A stretch of DNA of 64,000 nt from Neoscytalidium dimidiatum (Eukaryota; Ascomycota; Dothideomycetes; Botryosphaeriales; Botryosphaeriaceae), in the NCBI GenBank assembly GCA_037367355.1, contig CM074705.1, forward strand, positions 186,001 through 250,000, in the 5' to 3' direction. Of the stretch, positions 22,947-32,333 are shown one piece after another. The stretch's first letter is position 1; each line of letters begins with the position of its first letter. Below the pieces are notes generated by a model. It was not told the DNA's origin. It saw only the letters and a program-made list of their open reading frames with translations, and did no database searches. A program made the position numbers and the translations under genes.

Positions 22947-23746
22947 TGGCAAACCTATTACGTCGAATGCTCATTGTGGAAGAGTCCAGGCACGTCGCCG
23001 GGTCAGCAAAGCTCTGGCTTCCTGGGAAGCGAAGCAGAAGGATGAACTTAGTAGATAGTGGATGTCCTCAATGCACGCAGCGAAATCACATCAAACAAAA
23101 GGTTGACCGCGAAGATCCTATGCATCGTAGCGGTCTCGCGGAAATCAGGTGCAAAACAGTTCGTTTAGCGAATTCCAATTACAGGAATGGAGTATCGAAG
23201 GGTATGTGCTCTCTATACAATACAATTTCGGAAAGGAAAAACAAACTCGAACAAGAATGTAAGAATCTACCGTGCGCGTAACCCCAGCCCCTCAAGCCGC
23301 TTACCAATTTTGCAGTTTCGCCCTATCCACACACATGATCGTCTGCCGCTACTACGACTGTGATCGAGTGGCATTAGAAACCTTATGTTAAATCACCTCT
23401 GAACGCCGCGCTCAAAAACAGATGCCTTGCCGTACGCTTGGGGAGTTGAAGCAATCGCCCGACCGCACATAGAAATTAGCGTGGTGGTAAATATGCGATA
23501 GCACTTTAACGCCCCAACCGCAGAGCCATCCAAAACAAAAGAAAATAGAAAGAGAAGGGGGGAAAAAAAAAGGAAAAGGTAAAGACCACGAGACCAAAGT
23601 CGGACTAGCGCAACAACTCCTCCATGCACGGGGTATCCCCTCTCTCAAAACTCCCTCTCAAACTTCCCAAGAAACCTTTCTTCCCCAAAATCCAACAGAA
23701 AAACAACAAAGAAAAGGAGACAAATCAAAGGAGAGACATGTCTCGA
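22947..23746. other. Intergenic, nothing recognisable
   Basis: This lies between the hydrolase remnant and the 3' end of the 1307-aa gene. Short frames (22946-23281, 23393-23648) have no features. The last ~250 bp are A-rich on the plus strand. Confidence 0.5.
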
Positions 23747-26700
23747 CTAATCCAACCACAAAAACCACCTCACGCCTCTCACCACGCCTCTGACGGCTCC
23801 CAACCCGGCCCTCACCACCACGACCACCAACCACACCCACCACATGACGCCCAATACGCACCACTCCAGCATCATCCAACCCAGTCTCCTCACCCACCTC
23901 ATCCGTCTCCTCCTCGCCCTCGCCATCGCATCCACCCTGTCCGTCACGGCCTTCACCGCGAGCGTCGCGCCGCTCGTAACCTCCCTCGTAAACGCGTCCG
24001 CATCGTCCGCACACGCATGACACCTCGGGGTGAGCTTGTCCCCCAGCTCGATCCGCAGGCTCTCGCAGCGCTGGTGCAGCGCGCGGATGCGGTTGGCGCG
24101 GAAATGCTCGAGGCTGGCGACGAGGGCGTGCGAGGAAGCCTCGAGGTCGGACGCGAGGATGCGGGCGGCGAGGACGTGCTCCTCCTTGCGGGCGATGGTC
24201 GGGATGAGCTGGATGTTCTTCTCGATCTCCTGGATGCGGGCGGTGTCGACGGTGCTGGCGTTGGTGTTGGCGTTCCGCTTGGCCGTCTCCGCCGCGCGGG
24301 CGAGGAAGGGGGGCGGCGCGTCATGGACCGCGTGGGCGCGGCGGGCAAGCTCGGCGGCCTTGATGCCCGAGCAGAGGAGCAGGGCCTGGATGCGGGCAAT
24401 GTCGATGCGTGTGGCGGCGATGCTGGAGACGGCGGTGCGGGCGTGGTGTGCTGCTGAGGCGCGGCGCTGGGTTTCCTGGTCTGAGATGCTCCAGTGGCGC
24501 TGTGGTGAAGGGCGGTTGGGTGTCGGACCGCTGTATTTGCGCTCGATGGGGGCGCGCGAAAGCTGTGTTAGTGGGGGACCTGCTCGTCCGGCACCGCCCG
24601 GTATTTCAAGCAGCTTGCTCATGCGGCGGCGAACCGCTGATGGAGATCGGGAGTGGGATACTGGGCCTTCAGAATGAGCACGGGTCATGTTTTCCATTGG
24701 GTGGACTTGAATCACGCCGGGAGAGGACGATCGGCTAAGGTTAGTGTCCAGACGAGGTGGTGCAAGACGGTCGAAGCGTGATGGCCGTCGGCGTCCACGG
24801 CGCCCTTCCGATGGAGCAGCAGAAGGTTCTCTTTCCTGGCCCTGCAATGCCGCAGACTTGAATGTTGGCAGTTCATACCTTTGCCGCCGGTCTGATATGT
24901 CGGAGGCGTCAGAGAGCCCTGTATCAGTTCCCGTGCGAGAAGCTGGTGCGGGCCGTCGCTTGATGACGCTCTTGGACGTTGTTTCATCCTCCGTGTCTGT
25001 CGTGGAAGACCTCTCGCCGTCGTCGGACGATGTTTCATCTGCCTCTTCTGGTGGCTTGTCCTTCTTGAAGATGAATCTGCGAGCTTTCGATCCTTCTCGT
25101 CCCACATCTTTAAAGAATCTGGTGACGGCTGAACTTGGCTCTTTGTCCTTGCTCTCCTTACGGTCTTTGCTGACTTTACCTTCCTGGATCGAGGCAAGGC
25201 TGCTCAAACTGTCGGTCGTTTTATGGGACCTCAGCAAGCCAGGCCTGGTTGTCGAGTTCGACCGTACAGGCTGTTCGATGCTGAGGCGACCAGGCTCCGG
25301 AGGCTCTCCACTCGGCTGCTTGTTGCTGAGAGGATCAGCAGCGAAATCAGTTGTATCAACCTTGTGACCTTTGACGCTGGCATCAGAGCGGAAGAACGGT
25401 AATTTCGACCTCCTTGACTTGTGCCGGTCCGGAGAAGCGACACGACTGGGAGGCGAAGATGCGCCGAAGCTGAAGGTCTTTGACAGTGGGGTGTTCGGCG
25501 CGGACGAATCAAGACCATCAAGCGATGGACGTGACTCAAGAGCTTTGTCGGATGCAAGAGTCAGGCGCTTCGTGGCCCTTCTTGCGGCAGCTTTGTTTCC
25601 GCTTCCATCAACCTCGCTCTCAGTCTCACTCATCACCCGACGTGGCGCCGGTGCCTTTGACTGTCCACCGCCCCAGTGCTTCTCCGGAGAGCTTATGATC
25701 GGGGAAAGGCTATTCACCGCACGAGCATCGTCCTCTAATAGAGACTTCATGTGGCGTTCGAGAGGGCCAATGTTCTCGTCCTGGGTGGTGAGCGTTCGAT
25801 CGAGCTTCTTCCTCCTCTCGCTCTCGTCATCAGTAGATGACAAACCCGACGAACTGCTCGAGCGACCTCGAGATATCCAGGCAAGCCGTTTGCCGCGGTC
25901 CGGGCTATCCTCCTTATGATTGTGCAAGAAGTGGCGTTTCTTGCGGCCCCTATGGCTCTCCGCTTCACTGGAGTAGTTCGATCGAGGCTCCGAAAATGGA
26001 CCACCTCCGGCCATTGAACCGGCAGTGCTCATCCGCCGTCTATCCAAGCTCGGCCTTGCATAGTCCTTGCTCGTGCGAGGATTTGCCATACTTGCCGAGC
26101 GCGGCGGAGGGAAGATCTTGTTGCCGTTCCTGTCTTCGATCAAACTTTTGTGACTGTCTTGTTCGAGCCACACAGCATCGGCCAGGAACTCAGACGGGAG
26201 GGTGAACCAATCCATACGAGGTCGTTTTTGCTTTCCAAGTAGAACACTGGGTCTTTTTGCATCTCCGTTCTGATGATCGTGGTTGCTGCGGAGCATGGGA
26301 TCTGGAGTGAATGGAGGTAGCAGGACCTTATCCTCTTGTCGATAGCTCTGTTTGGCTGTTGCTTCTTCCACACTGTCGATCCAGATTCTTACCCTATCCA
26401 CATCTTCGAAATCATTGACATCAGGGTCCAATCGTCTCCGTTCGCGGGCTCGAAGTTTCCTGTTGCGAATGAACTGCAGGGGATTGTACGGCCGGCCAAG
26501 TGCTTCCGGACCTGCACGAGAGACCGTTCTCTTCAACTCTACGTTCGGAGTTCCTGGGGCACTGAAAGCACTATAGGTATAGCTAGTTTCAGCATCTGGC
26601 CTCAATGGTTGAAGAAATTGCAGCAAGCGCCGGTACTCTGCGCCGAGTTCCACATAAGTCTTCGCCTTTTCCGCGCGGGCAAGAGTAGCTGCTGAGAAGG

Positions 26701-27670
26701 TGTAGTTATGCTGAGGCCCCAAATTGTGGTCCAAAAGAGCATTTGGGCTCGACACAGATACATGTCGGGAAGCTGGTGTGCTCAAATGCCCACCACTCGG
26801 GGACATGTTGCGTGAAACACGACGCTGCTGCTGCAGATGCTGCTTGAGACTACCTCCCACACCGTAGTCATAGAAGCTTCCTTGCATGGGTGTGCTCGGG
26901 ATTCCCATGCCTGCAGACGTAGCCCTCCTGCTCCTAGGCATGGACGGCGCAATCAGCTGGCCGTGGCCCAGGTTCCTCCTCCGACTCTCACTCAAGTTAA
27001 GCGCCATGTGTATGATCTGTGCCGGATCGATACCAGCATTGCCCGGCGACCCCACCTCGCCACCGAATTCGTTTGTCGCATCCACATGAATTCCCAAGTC
27101 CCTCATAGCTTGCGCCTTGTCCTGGCGATTCTCCGGCGTCCTCGCGCCATTCTCCTCGGGCGCATGGCCATTGCCAGCGACGGGCCCGACGTCCGTGTCG
27201 CCGCTCAGCGGGCGACTGCGGGAGGAGGAGCCTCTGCTGTAGGCCCTGCGCGACCCATCGTAAGACGAGGGGCTCTTGCTCTGGTGCCGACTTCCCGACC
27301 GCCGCCCCTTCTCGTCCGCGCCGGTTTCCCGAGAGCGATGACGACGCGCGCTGGACGAGCCCGGCAGGGCGGCGTCCAGCAGGAAGCCTCCAGACTTCCT
27401 GGGCAGGCGGCGCCGCCTGCCGTCGCGCTCAGCCAGGTCGGCGCCCAGCAGCCCCTGCGACGCTGTATTGGTGTCGGCGCTGCTCTGCGCAGCCTGGGAG
27501 GCCCCTTCGCTGCGGTGCAGCAGTCTCCGTCTCTTGCTGGTGCCTGGGTCGGCATGTTCGTGGGTTTGGGGATCGTGAGCGGAGTGCAAGGTGGCGGAAG
27601 AGGTCTGCGAAGGCTGCGAAGATGTCGAGTGTCGAGGATCACTCGGGGGCGTAGAGAGGGCCGAGGCCAT
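23747..27670 (-). CDS. Large (1307 aa) Ser/Arg-rich protein with C-terminal membrane anchor
   Basis: A single 3.9-kb frame without introns. The first ~190 residues are Ser/Arg/Pro-rich and disordered. A more ordered part (about 190-490) holds IDPAQIIHMALNLSESRRRN, AEKAKTYVELGAEYRRLLQF, RPYNPLQFIRNRKLRARERR and WFTLPSEFLADAVWLEQD. Then comes a long phospho-acceptor-rich tail with SD/SE and RS repeats. The end is helical (RIDIARIQALLLCSGIKAAEL through DVDAM-type coils). A hydrophobic segment at ~1268-1287 (LEWCVLGVMWWVWLVVVVV) is followed by a short basic tail, which suggests tail anchoring in the ER or nuclear envelope. I recognise no named domain. I recall similar uncharacterised proteins in other Pezizomycotina but cannot verify it here. 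Confidence 0.85.
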   Translation of the reverse strand: MASALSTPPSDPRHSTSSQPSQTSSATLHSAHDPQTHEHADPGTSKRRRLLHRSEGASQAAQSSADTNTASQGLLGADLAERDGRRRRLPRKSGGFLLDAALPGSSSARRHRSRETGADEKGRRSGSRHQSKSPSSYDGSRRAYSRGSSSRSRPLSGDTDVGPVAGNGHAPEENGARTPENRQDKAQAMRDLGIHVDATNEFGGEVGSPGNAGIDPAQIIHMALNLSESRRRNLGHGQLIAPSMPRSRRATSAGMGIPSTPMQGSFYDYGVGGSLKQHLQQQRRVSRNMSPSGGHLSTPASRHVSVSSPNALLDHNLGPQHNYTFSAATLARAEKAKTYVELGAEYRRLLQFLQPLRPDAETSYTYSAFSAPGTPNVELKRTVSRAGPEALGRPYNPLQFIRNRKLRARERRRLDPDVNDFEDVDRVRIWIDSVEEATAKQSYRQEDKVLLPPFTPDPMLRSNHDHQNGDAKRPSVLLGKQKRPRMDWFTLPSEFLADAVWLEQDSHKSLIEDRNGNKIFPPPRSASMANPRTSKDYARPSLDRRRMSTAGSMAGGGPFSEPRSNYSSEAESHRGRKKRHFLHNHKEDSPDRGKRLAWISRGRSSSSSGLSSTDDESERRKKLDRTLTTQDENIGPLERHMKSLLEDDARAVNSLSPIISSPEKHWGGGQSKAPAPRRVMSETESEVDGSGNKAAARRATKRLTLASDKALESRPSLDGLDSSAPNTPLSKTFSFGASSPPSRVASPDRHKSRRSKLPFFRSDASVKGHKVDTTDFAADPLSNKQPSGEPPEPGRLSIEQPVRSNSTTRPGLLRSHKTTDSLSSLASIQEGKVSKDRKESKDKEPSSAVTRFFKDVGREGSKARRFIFKKDKPPEEADETSSDDGERSSTTDTEDETTSKSVIKRRPAPASRTGTDTGLSDASDISDRRQRYELPTFKSAALQGQEREPSAAPSEGRRGRRRPSRFDRLAPPRLDTNLSRSSSPGVIQVHPMENMTRAHSEGPVSHSRSPSAVRRRMSKLLEIPGGAGRAGPPLTQLSRAPIERKYSGPTPNRPSPQRHWSISDQETQRRASAAHHARTAVSSIAATRIDIARIQALLLCSGIKAAELARRAHAVHDAPPPFLARAAETAKRNANTNASTVDTARIQEIEKNIQLIPTIARKEEHVLAARILASDLEASSHALVASLEHFRANRIRALHQRCESLRIELGDKLTPRCHACADDADAFTREVTSGATLAVKAVTDRVDAMARARRRRMRWVRRLGWMMLEWCVLGVMWWVWLVVVVVRAGLGAVRGVVRGVRWFLWLD

Positions 27671-28214
27671 GTCGTTCGTCGGGCACTGCTACCGCTGGTT
27701 TGCGGCGGGAGGGCGGTCGCGCCAGGCGGACATATCTAGCGGCGCAGCTGGTTCGGCGGGGGGGCTTTTTGTTCGCGGGGGAGGCGTGAGGAGGGGCGCG
27801 GCAAAAGAGTATCGCAGGAGAGGGCAAATGTGCGGAGAGCAAAGAGCACCACGTAGCTGGGGCGCCTGAGTCGCGAAGAGCGGCCTGGCGGGCGCGGGAG
27901 ACGGGAAGGGAGCCAGACGGTGACGCTGCGCGCCCACCCGGCAAATGAAACATTTTCCATGTGATGCGATCGTCGTCATGGCCCTACGCCCCAGGCCCGA
28001 GGGCCCCTCAGACCAAAAAAAGAAAAATTAAAAATCCCCGCACAGCTGGAACCTCGAAACACACATACGCGCCGCTGCTGCGCCCGCCGCTCAGGGACCT
28101 GCCACACGCAGCGCCACGCTCCACTTCCTGCCGTGCCACCCCACGGCAGCCCGCTGATCCTCCGCTCATCATCTTTTTTCCCCTCGCCGGCAAACATGCA
28201 CCCGTCCACCCAGC
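27671..28214. promoter_or_regulatory. Divergent promoter region (membrane-anchored protein / Rrn9)
   Basis: A 544-bp GC-rich region separates two divergent start codons. No TATA box is obvious, as usual for constitutive genes. Open frames here on both strands are composition effects. Confidence 0.45.
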
Positions 28215-30296
28215 ATGTCTCTGTTTGGCGGTCCTCTGCCGCCCGCCGATGCCCGCGATGAAGCCCCCTTCATCCGCTCCTCGCCCATTGTTCCGCCATC
28301 GAGCCCGCCACCCTTTCCCACCGACCCTGTCTCGCCTATAGAGCGCGAAGCCAGTCCCAACAATGAAGCCTCGGACGAGTACACCGACTCTGACAGCGAG
28401 GACGAGCGCCCGCGCTTTCAAGGCAACTGGTGGAATTATCGCAAGCACATCGAAGAAGAACGCAATCTTGCTGCTTCGCTAGCCCAGCTGCGCGCTGAGG
28501 ACCTAAGCCTGCACCTATACAATGCCCATGCTTTAAAGAAACGTGCCAATGCGGCACAAGCTGCATCGAAGGATAAGGACGATTCGCACGTTGAAAAGCC
28601 GTGGGTGCCTCCGCGGCTGTGGACAGCATGGCCATTGGAACCTTCGCAGGTTCCTCGACCATACGAGCGTTTCGCCATTCTACCAACCATAGACCCGGAT
28701 GACGAGTACACCGTGCGAGAGCCAGGCCATGACAAGCAGAAGCCAAGTCGAGAGATGGAGGACATCATGGTCGGCATGGTGCTAAAGAACGCCAAGGAGA
28801 GGTTTAATCGGCGGAAATGGGAGGATGAGACGGACACGGATGCAGGAAGGGCGCGCTCCACCTCGCGCGAGAGATCGCGAGTGGAGAGCAGGGGCAAGGG
28901 AGATGGCAGTGACACAGGACGGCGTGGTCATGGAACTAGCGCAAGCCGCGCAGCCACACCAACGGATTCTCGCCCCGTCATCACAACGGACGACGACAGG
29001 GCATACCGCATCCTCAAACCCAGTATCCGTTCCACTCTGACAAAGCTTGATGAGCTGCTGATGGCACTGCATCATTCGCAGCAGAACCGTCTTAACGGCC
29101 GTGCCCGGTATGACGGCAACGAGACGGAGACGGCCGCTGACACCGACGTTCCTACTTCCCGGGCCACTTCCCGAGGCACCTCCCGGGCGAGTAAGAGACG
29201 AAAGAGGAACCACAGCGCCAGTGAAGGCGAGATGAGCGCCAAGCGCAGGCGAGGCCGGCCGCCAAAGCCCATCCTCCACACGCCATGGGCAGAATCGGCA
29301 CCCGATGTCGAGGCCACCGAAACCGAGCAGCCTGAGACGCCCGCTTCTCCGCGCAAGCGCAGTCGGGGCCGGCCGCGGAAGTTTCCAAAGCCGCTTCCCG
29401 GAGAGTCCTATTACATGATGAGAAAGCGCCTTGATCAGCTCGGGGAGGCTGATCAGGGAATCAGCAGCCCGACCAGAGCGCAGACAACCGAGCTCGAGAC
29501 CGAAGCTTCCAGGCCGACTACTCCAGCAACAACCTTGACCGCTGCCAATCCGGCGCGCAGTGGGGCTGACAAGACCTCTTCAGAGGATAGCGAGATTGGA
29601 GACCCGAAGACACCCACTCGTCGGGGCGAAAAAGCAGTCCAGTTGAGAGGTTGGAAAGAGGTCCTCGGAACAGCCGCCATGCTGGGTGGCTTTGAACCTG
29701 CCGTTATAGACCGCGCCATGCGTAGATGTGTGGACCTGTTCGGCGAAGGCTCGTCCCTTCGGGTGCTAGAGGAAAGCACTGCATTAATTCAGCATGGAGA
29801 GCTTGTGGAATACAGTCCCGAAACGATTCCGCCGCCAGAGGCCACAGAGACCGAAGACGATGAAGAGGAGGAAGAGGACACGAATGCCAGGCCGGCGTGG
29901 GATGGAGTGAGCCTAAAGTGCCCTCATCGTAACTGTCCAAGACACACGGAGGCATACGACAGTCGCTGGAGGTTGAGAGAACATGTGAAGAAAAAGCATG
30001 GATACAAGCTTATGTCCACTGGAGAAGAACTAACTGAAACCGAGGGAGAGTGGGCGGTGAGCAAAGCCAAAGTAAATTACGCCGATCTCGTCGGTGCGGT
30101 GCACAACGACGGGTTCTTGCAGCCTCTGCCTCGGCGTCCGGGTTGGGTCCCTAGAGGTTCGCGGAAGGACAAGGCCGCTGCAGAATCTATTACCACGGCC
30201 CCCCAACCTGTAGTCGTAAGCGCCGAGCCCAGTCACCAGGAGAAGGATAGTTCAGCGCAGAAGAAAAAAAAGAAGCAGCGAGCGCCAGGCTTCTAG
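28215..30296 (+). CDS. Rrn9-domain RNA polymerase I initiation factor-like protein
   Basis: An intronless 693-aa frame. The segment around residues 75-145 (NWWNYRKHIEEERNLAASL, LSLHLYNAHALKKR, WVPPRLWTAWPLEPSQVPRP) matches my knowledge of the fungal Rrn9 domain. In yeast Rrn9 is part of the upstream activation factor that recruits Pol I to rDNA. Two AT-hook-like motifs follow (RRRGRPPKP and KRSRGRPRKF). A C2H2 finger starts at Cys569 (CPHRNCPRHTEAYDSRW, then HVKKKH). The rest is acidic or Ser/Thr-rich, and the C-terminus is basic (KKKKKKQRAPGF-like). These suggest a nuclear DNA-binding protein. It is divergent from the membrane-anchored protein. Domain assignment is from memory of motifs; a Myb/SANT-like factor is less likely. 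Confidence 0.7.
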   Translation: MSLFGGPLPPADARDEAPFIRSSPIVPPSSPPPFPTDPVSPIEREASPNNEASDEYTDSDSEDERPRFQGNWWNYRKHIEEERNLAASLAQLRAEDLSLHLYNAHALKKRANAAQAASKDKDDSHVEKPWVPPRLWTAWPLEPSQVPRPYERFAILPTIDPDDEYTVREPGHDKQKPSREMEDIMVGMVLKNAKERFNRRKWEDETDTDAGRARSTSRERSRVESRGKGDGSDTGRRGHGTSASRAATPTDSRPVITTDDDRAYRILKPSIRSTLTKLDELLMALHHSQQNRLNGRARYDGNETETAADTDVPTSRATSRGTSRASKRRKRNHSASEGEMSAKRRRGRPPKPILHTPWAESAPDVEATETEQPETPASPRKRSRGRPRKFPKPLPGESYYMMRKRLDQLGEADQGISSPTRAQTTELETEASRPTTPATTLTAANPARSGADKTSSEDSEIGDPKTPTRRGEKAVQLRGWKEVLGTAAMLGGFEPAVIDRAMRRCVDLFGEGSSLRVLEESTALIQHGELVEYSPETIPPPEATETEDDEEEEEDTNARPAWDGVSLKCPHRNCPRHTEAYDSRWRLREHVKKKHGYKLMSTGEELTETEGEWAVSKAKVNYADLVGAVHNDGFLQPLPRRPGWVPRGSRKDKAAAESITTAPQPVVVSAEPSHQEKDSSAQKKKKKQRAPGF

Positions 30297-31436
30297 TTTA
30301 GTAATCATCATCTGCTAGCCAGGTTTTCGAAATAACAGAGATAACTTAAGAAATCTCGTAATCCAAAGGTTACCCATATCCCAAGCCAAGCAAGTCTGCA
30401 CTCTCGTGCGTTTCTCACGCTCGCACACCCCATCGAGTATGTGTTGCATTGTTCTGCGCTCAACCACTGTGGCCCCATACAGGAAAAGAAGCTCGCCCGC
30501 TACCCACGCTCACCCAAAGAGCCGCCGCCCCTCCTCCCCAACCCTGGCTCATCCACCAACCATCCCCAACCGGCGCCCACCCCTTCCCCACCTCCCCACC
30601 CCCCACGCACCCACACACCCCCCCGGCTAACCCCACCACCCCAACCGCCCCCTCCGCCCTCGCCACCACGCCCACCCCCTCCACTACCCCCCGCAATGAC
30701 CGCCGTCAAGGTACACGCGGGCCACACCACCGGGGAGACGGACGCACGGACAAGGGCGAGGACGTGCCGGCCGAGTGTCACGAGCGCATAGGTGGCGCCG
30801 AGGGCGAAGGCGAGGAGGACGGAGAGGAGGGCGGTGGTGGGGCCGAGGTAGGGGGTGTGATAGAGGGCGAGGGGTGTGAGGACGAGGAGGGTAAGGGTAT
30901 GTTTGTTGGTGGGGAGGAGCCGGGAGGGCGATCAGGGTGGGGATGAGATCATGGAGTTGAAGCGTGTCAGATTAGGCTGTTGCGATGACCGGGAGTTGGG
31001 TGTGGAAGTAAGTAATGAAAAGATCGACAACAGAAAATTGTTGTTGATATTTGTTAGTATGGTGCAGAGTAGTGAAAGGTTCTGAGGCGAGGCGGCGAGG
31101 ACTGTGGGATTCGTGCGGGACTCAAGGGAAGAAGACATCGTGGAGTTCAGAGATATCGTTTTTAGAAATATTTAGAGAACCTTTAGCAGTGAACAGAATG
31201 ATCGTTCTCTTATGAAAATATTAAAGCCTTTGTCTGGAATGAGTACTACTTTCATTGTGTTGGCAACAACCCTTCAATGAAACACATTGCACTTTGGCCG
31301 AGGCTCTCCAAGTCGTATGCCCCAACATGTCAACCCTGTCATCCATTCAGGGTAAACAAACAGTTTCTTCCTTCCAATATCTGCCTAGTTGTGTGTCCTT
31401 CGTTAGTGCTGACCAAGTTCATGTCGGAGGGAAAGC
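30297..31436. other. Intergenic with extreme C-rich tract
   Basis: It contains a strongly strand-asymmetric C-rich, G-poor tract at about 30530-30700 on the plus strand. The possible membrane-protein remnant listed next also lies here. The rest (31140-31436) is AT-richer and featureless. Confidence 0.5.
30500..31138 (-). pseudogene. Possible remnant of a multi-pass membrane protein
   Basis: On the minus strand an ATG at 31138 opens MSSSLESRTNPTVLAASPQN, followed by LLCTILTNINNNFLLSIFSL, then a stop at ~30932. Overlapping in another frame is HDLIPTLIALPAPP. A third frame carries a convincing hydrophobic stretch: HTLTLLVLTPLALYHTPYLG, TTALLSVLLAFALGATYALV and TLGRHVLALVRASV. It then runs into Gly-rich low complexity to 30500. 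The two frame changes lie near 30945 and at a CCCC (~30913). No canonical introns connect the pieces. This looks like a decayed two- or three-span membrane protein. Coincidental hydrophobic translation of a G-rich antisense strand is possible. Confidence 0.35.
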
Positions 31437-32333
31437 TCAGGTATACGACAGCCTCCATGGGTGCACCTCTAGCGGCTGCAGACTCTGGCGGCTCGCGCTA
31501 TGACGCCTCTTCCTCTCCTCCAGCGTCCTGCTGATGCTACGACGGATGCTGCCACCTTTTCCAATGCTCTTGCCATGTTCATTGGTTTCGTCGTCTGCGT
31601 TGATAACGGCAAGCTTCGCGTTTGCGATATCGTGAGGATCCTCTTCATCTTCCTGGACAGTGCTAACGGTCACACCGAAGCGCAAGGGTGAGGGCGTGTT
31701 CACTCTGCTGCTGTTGGCGCTGGCGGTACGGTTGATCCTGTTTGTAGTACTAGCATAGTAGTGAGGCAGGCGTTCGCGGCTGCGGGTGGCGAAATCGCAG
31801 TCATAATGGACACTGTTCGCGGTGCCGCCTCTGATAAATTTTGCGCTGTCAACACTCCAGTCGCTGTCTCTGGCGGGTCCGTTCGGGGTATACAAGGTGC
31901 CACCGCTTCCGGCGTTGCTGCTCTCAGCGGCAGTGCCAGAAGAGGGCGTCGTGAAGGGTCCAGGGTCATCTGCAGCGGCATCGTGGCCGCCGCTCAAGTA
32001 GCAATGAGAGTGCGATGAGATGTCTCCACCATCACTGGCAGCACCATACCTGAGATCATCCAATTCCTGCTCCCCGCCCCTCATGACACCGCATTGGGCT
32101 TGGCGTGTAGAGCGGCCAGGTGGTCCTCCGAGGGGCGAACCACGGAACAGTTGCTCCCCACGCAGATTGTGACCTTGGTCGGTGTAGCGACTATCGCCGC
32201 TCTCGAGGTTGATCGCAGCCAGGCAGCGGTTATCTGCGCGCTTACGCCAGTAGTGGACAACAACGAGGGTAACGACCGCGACTCCAATGAACACAAGGCC
32301 GATGATGGCGATGGGCCCTACGAGAAGAGGCAT
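31437..32333 (-). CDS. Single-pass membrane protein, 298 aa, unknown function
   Basis: The frame is open from 32534, but I start at the ATG at 32333. Its context is good (ACAAAAATGCC) and it places the hydrophobic segment MPLLVGPIAIIGLVFIGVAVVTLVVVHYW near the N-terminus as a signal anchor (TM ~6-27). Basic residues follow (RKRADNR), indicating a cytosolic C-terminus. The remaining ~265 residues are Gly/Ser/Asp-rich without a recognised domain. They end in a basic, Ser-rich stretch (GGSIRRSISRTLEERKRRHS) that could be phosphorylated. The topology resembles fungal wall-sensor-like or mid2-like anchors without the ectodomain, but that is only analogy. Using 32534 would add 67 Pro/Ser/Thr residues. 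Confidence 0.65.
   Translation of the reverse strand: MPLLVGPIAIIGLVFIGVAVVTLVVVHYWRKRADNRCLAAINLESGDSRYTDQGHNLRGEQLFRGSPLGGPPGRSTRQAQCGVMRGGEQELDDLRYGAASDGGDISSHSHCYLSGGHDAAADDPGPFTTPSSGTAAESSNAGSGGTLYTPNGPARDSDWSVDSAKFIRGGTANSVHYDCDFATRSRERLPHYYASTTNRINRTASANSSRVNTPSPLRFGVTVSTVQEDEEDPHDIANAKLAVINADDETNEHGKSIGKGGSIRRSISRTLEERKRRHSASRQSLQPLEVHPWRLSYT

Noticed and set aside
17531..23746. RIP as the cause of decay in the gene-poor island
   Set aside because: The visible lesions are indels, a deletion and TGG-to-TGA changes. They are not the expected CpA-to-TpA pattern, and no repeated copy is visible in the window.
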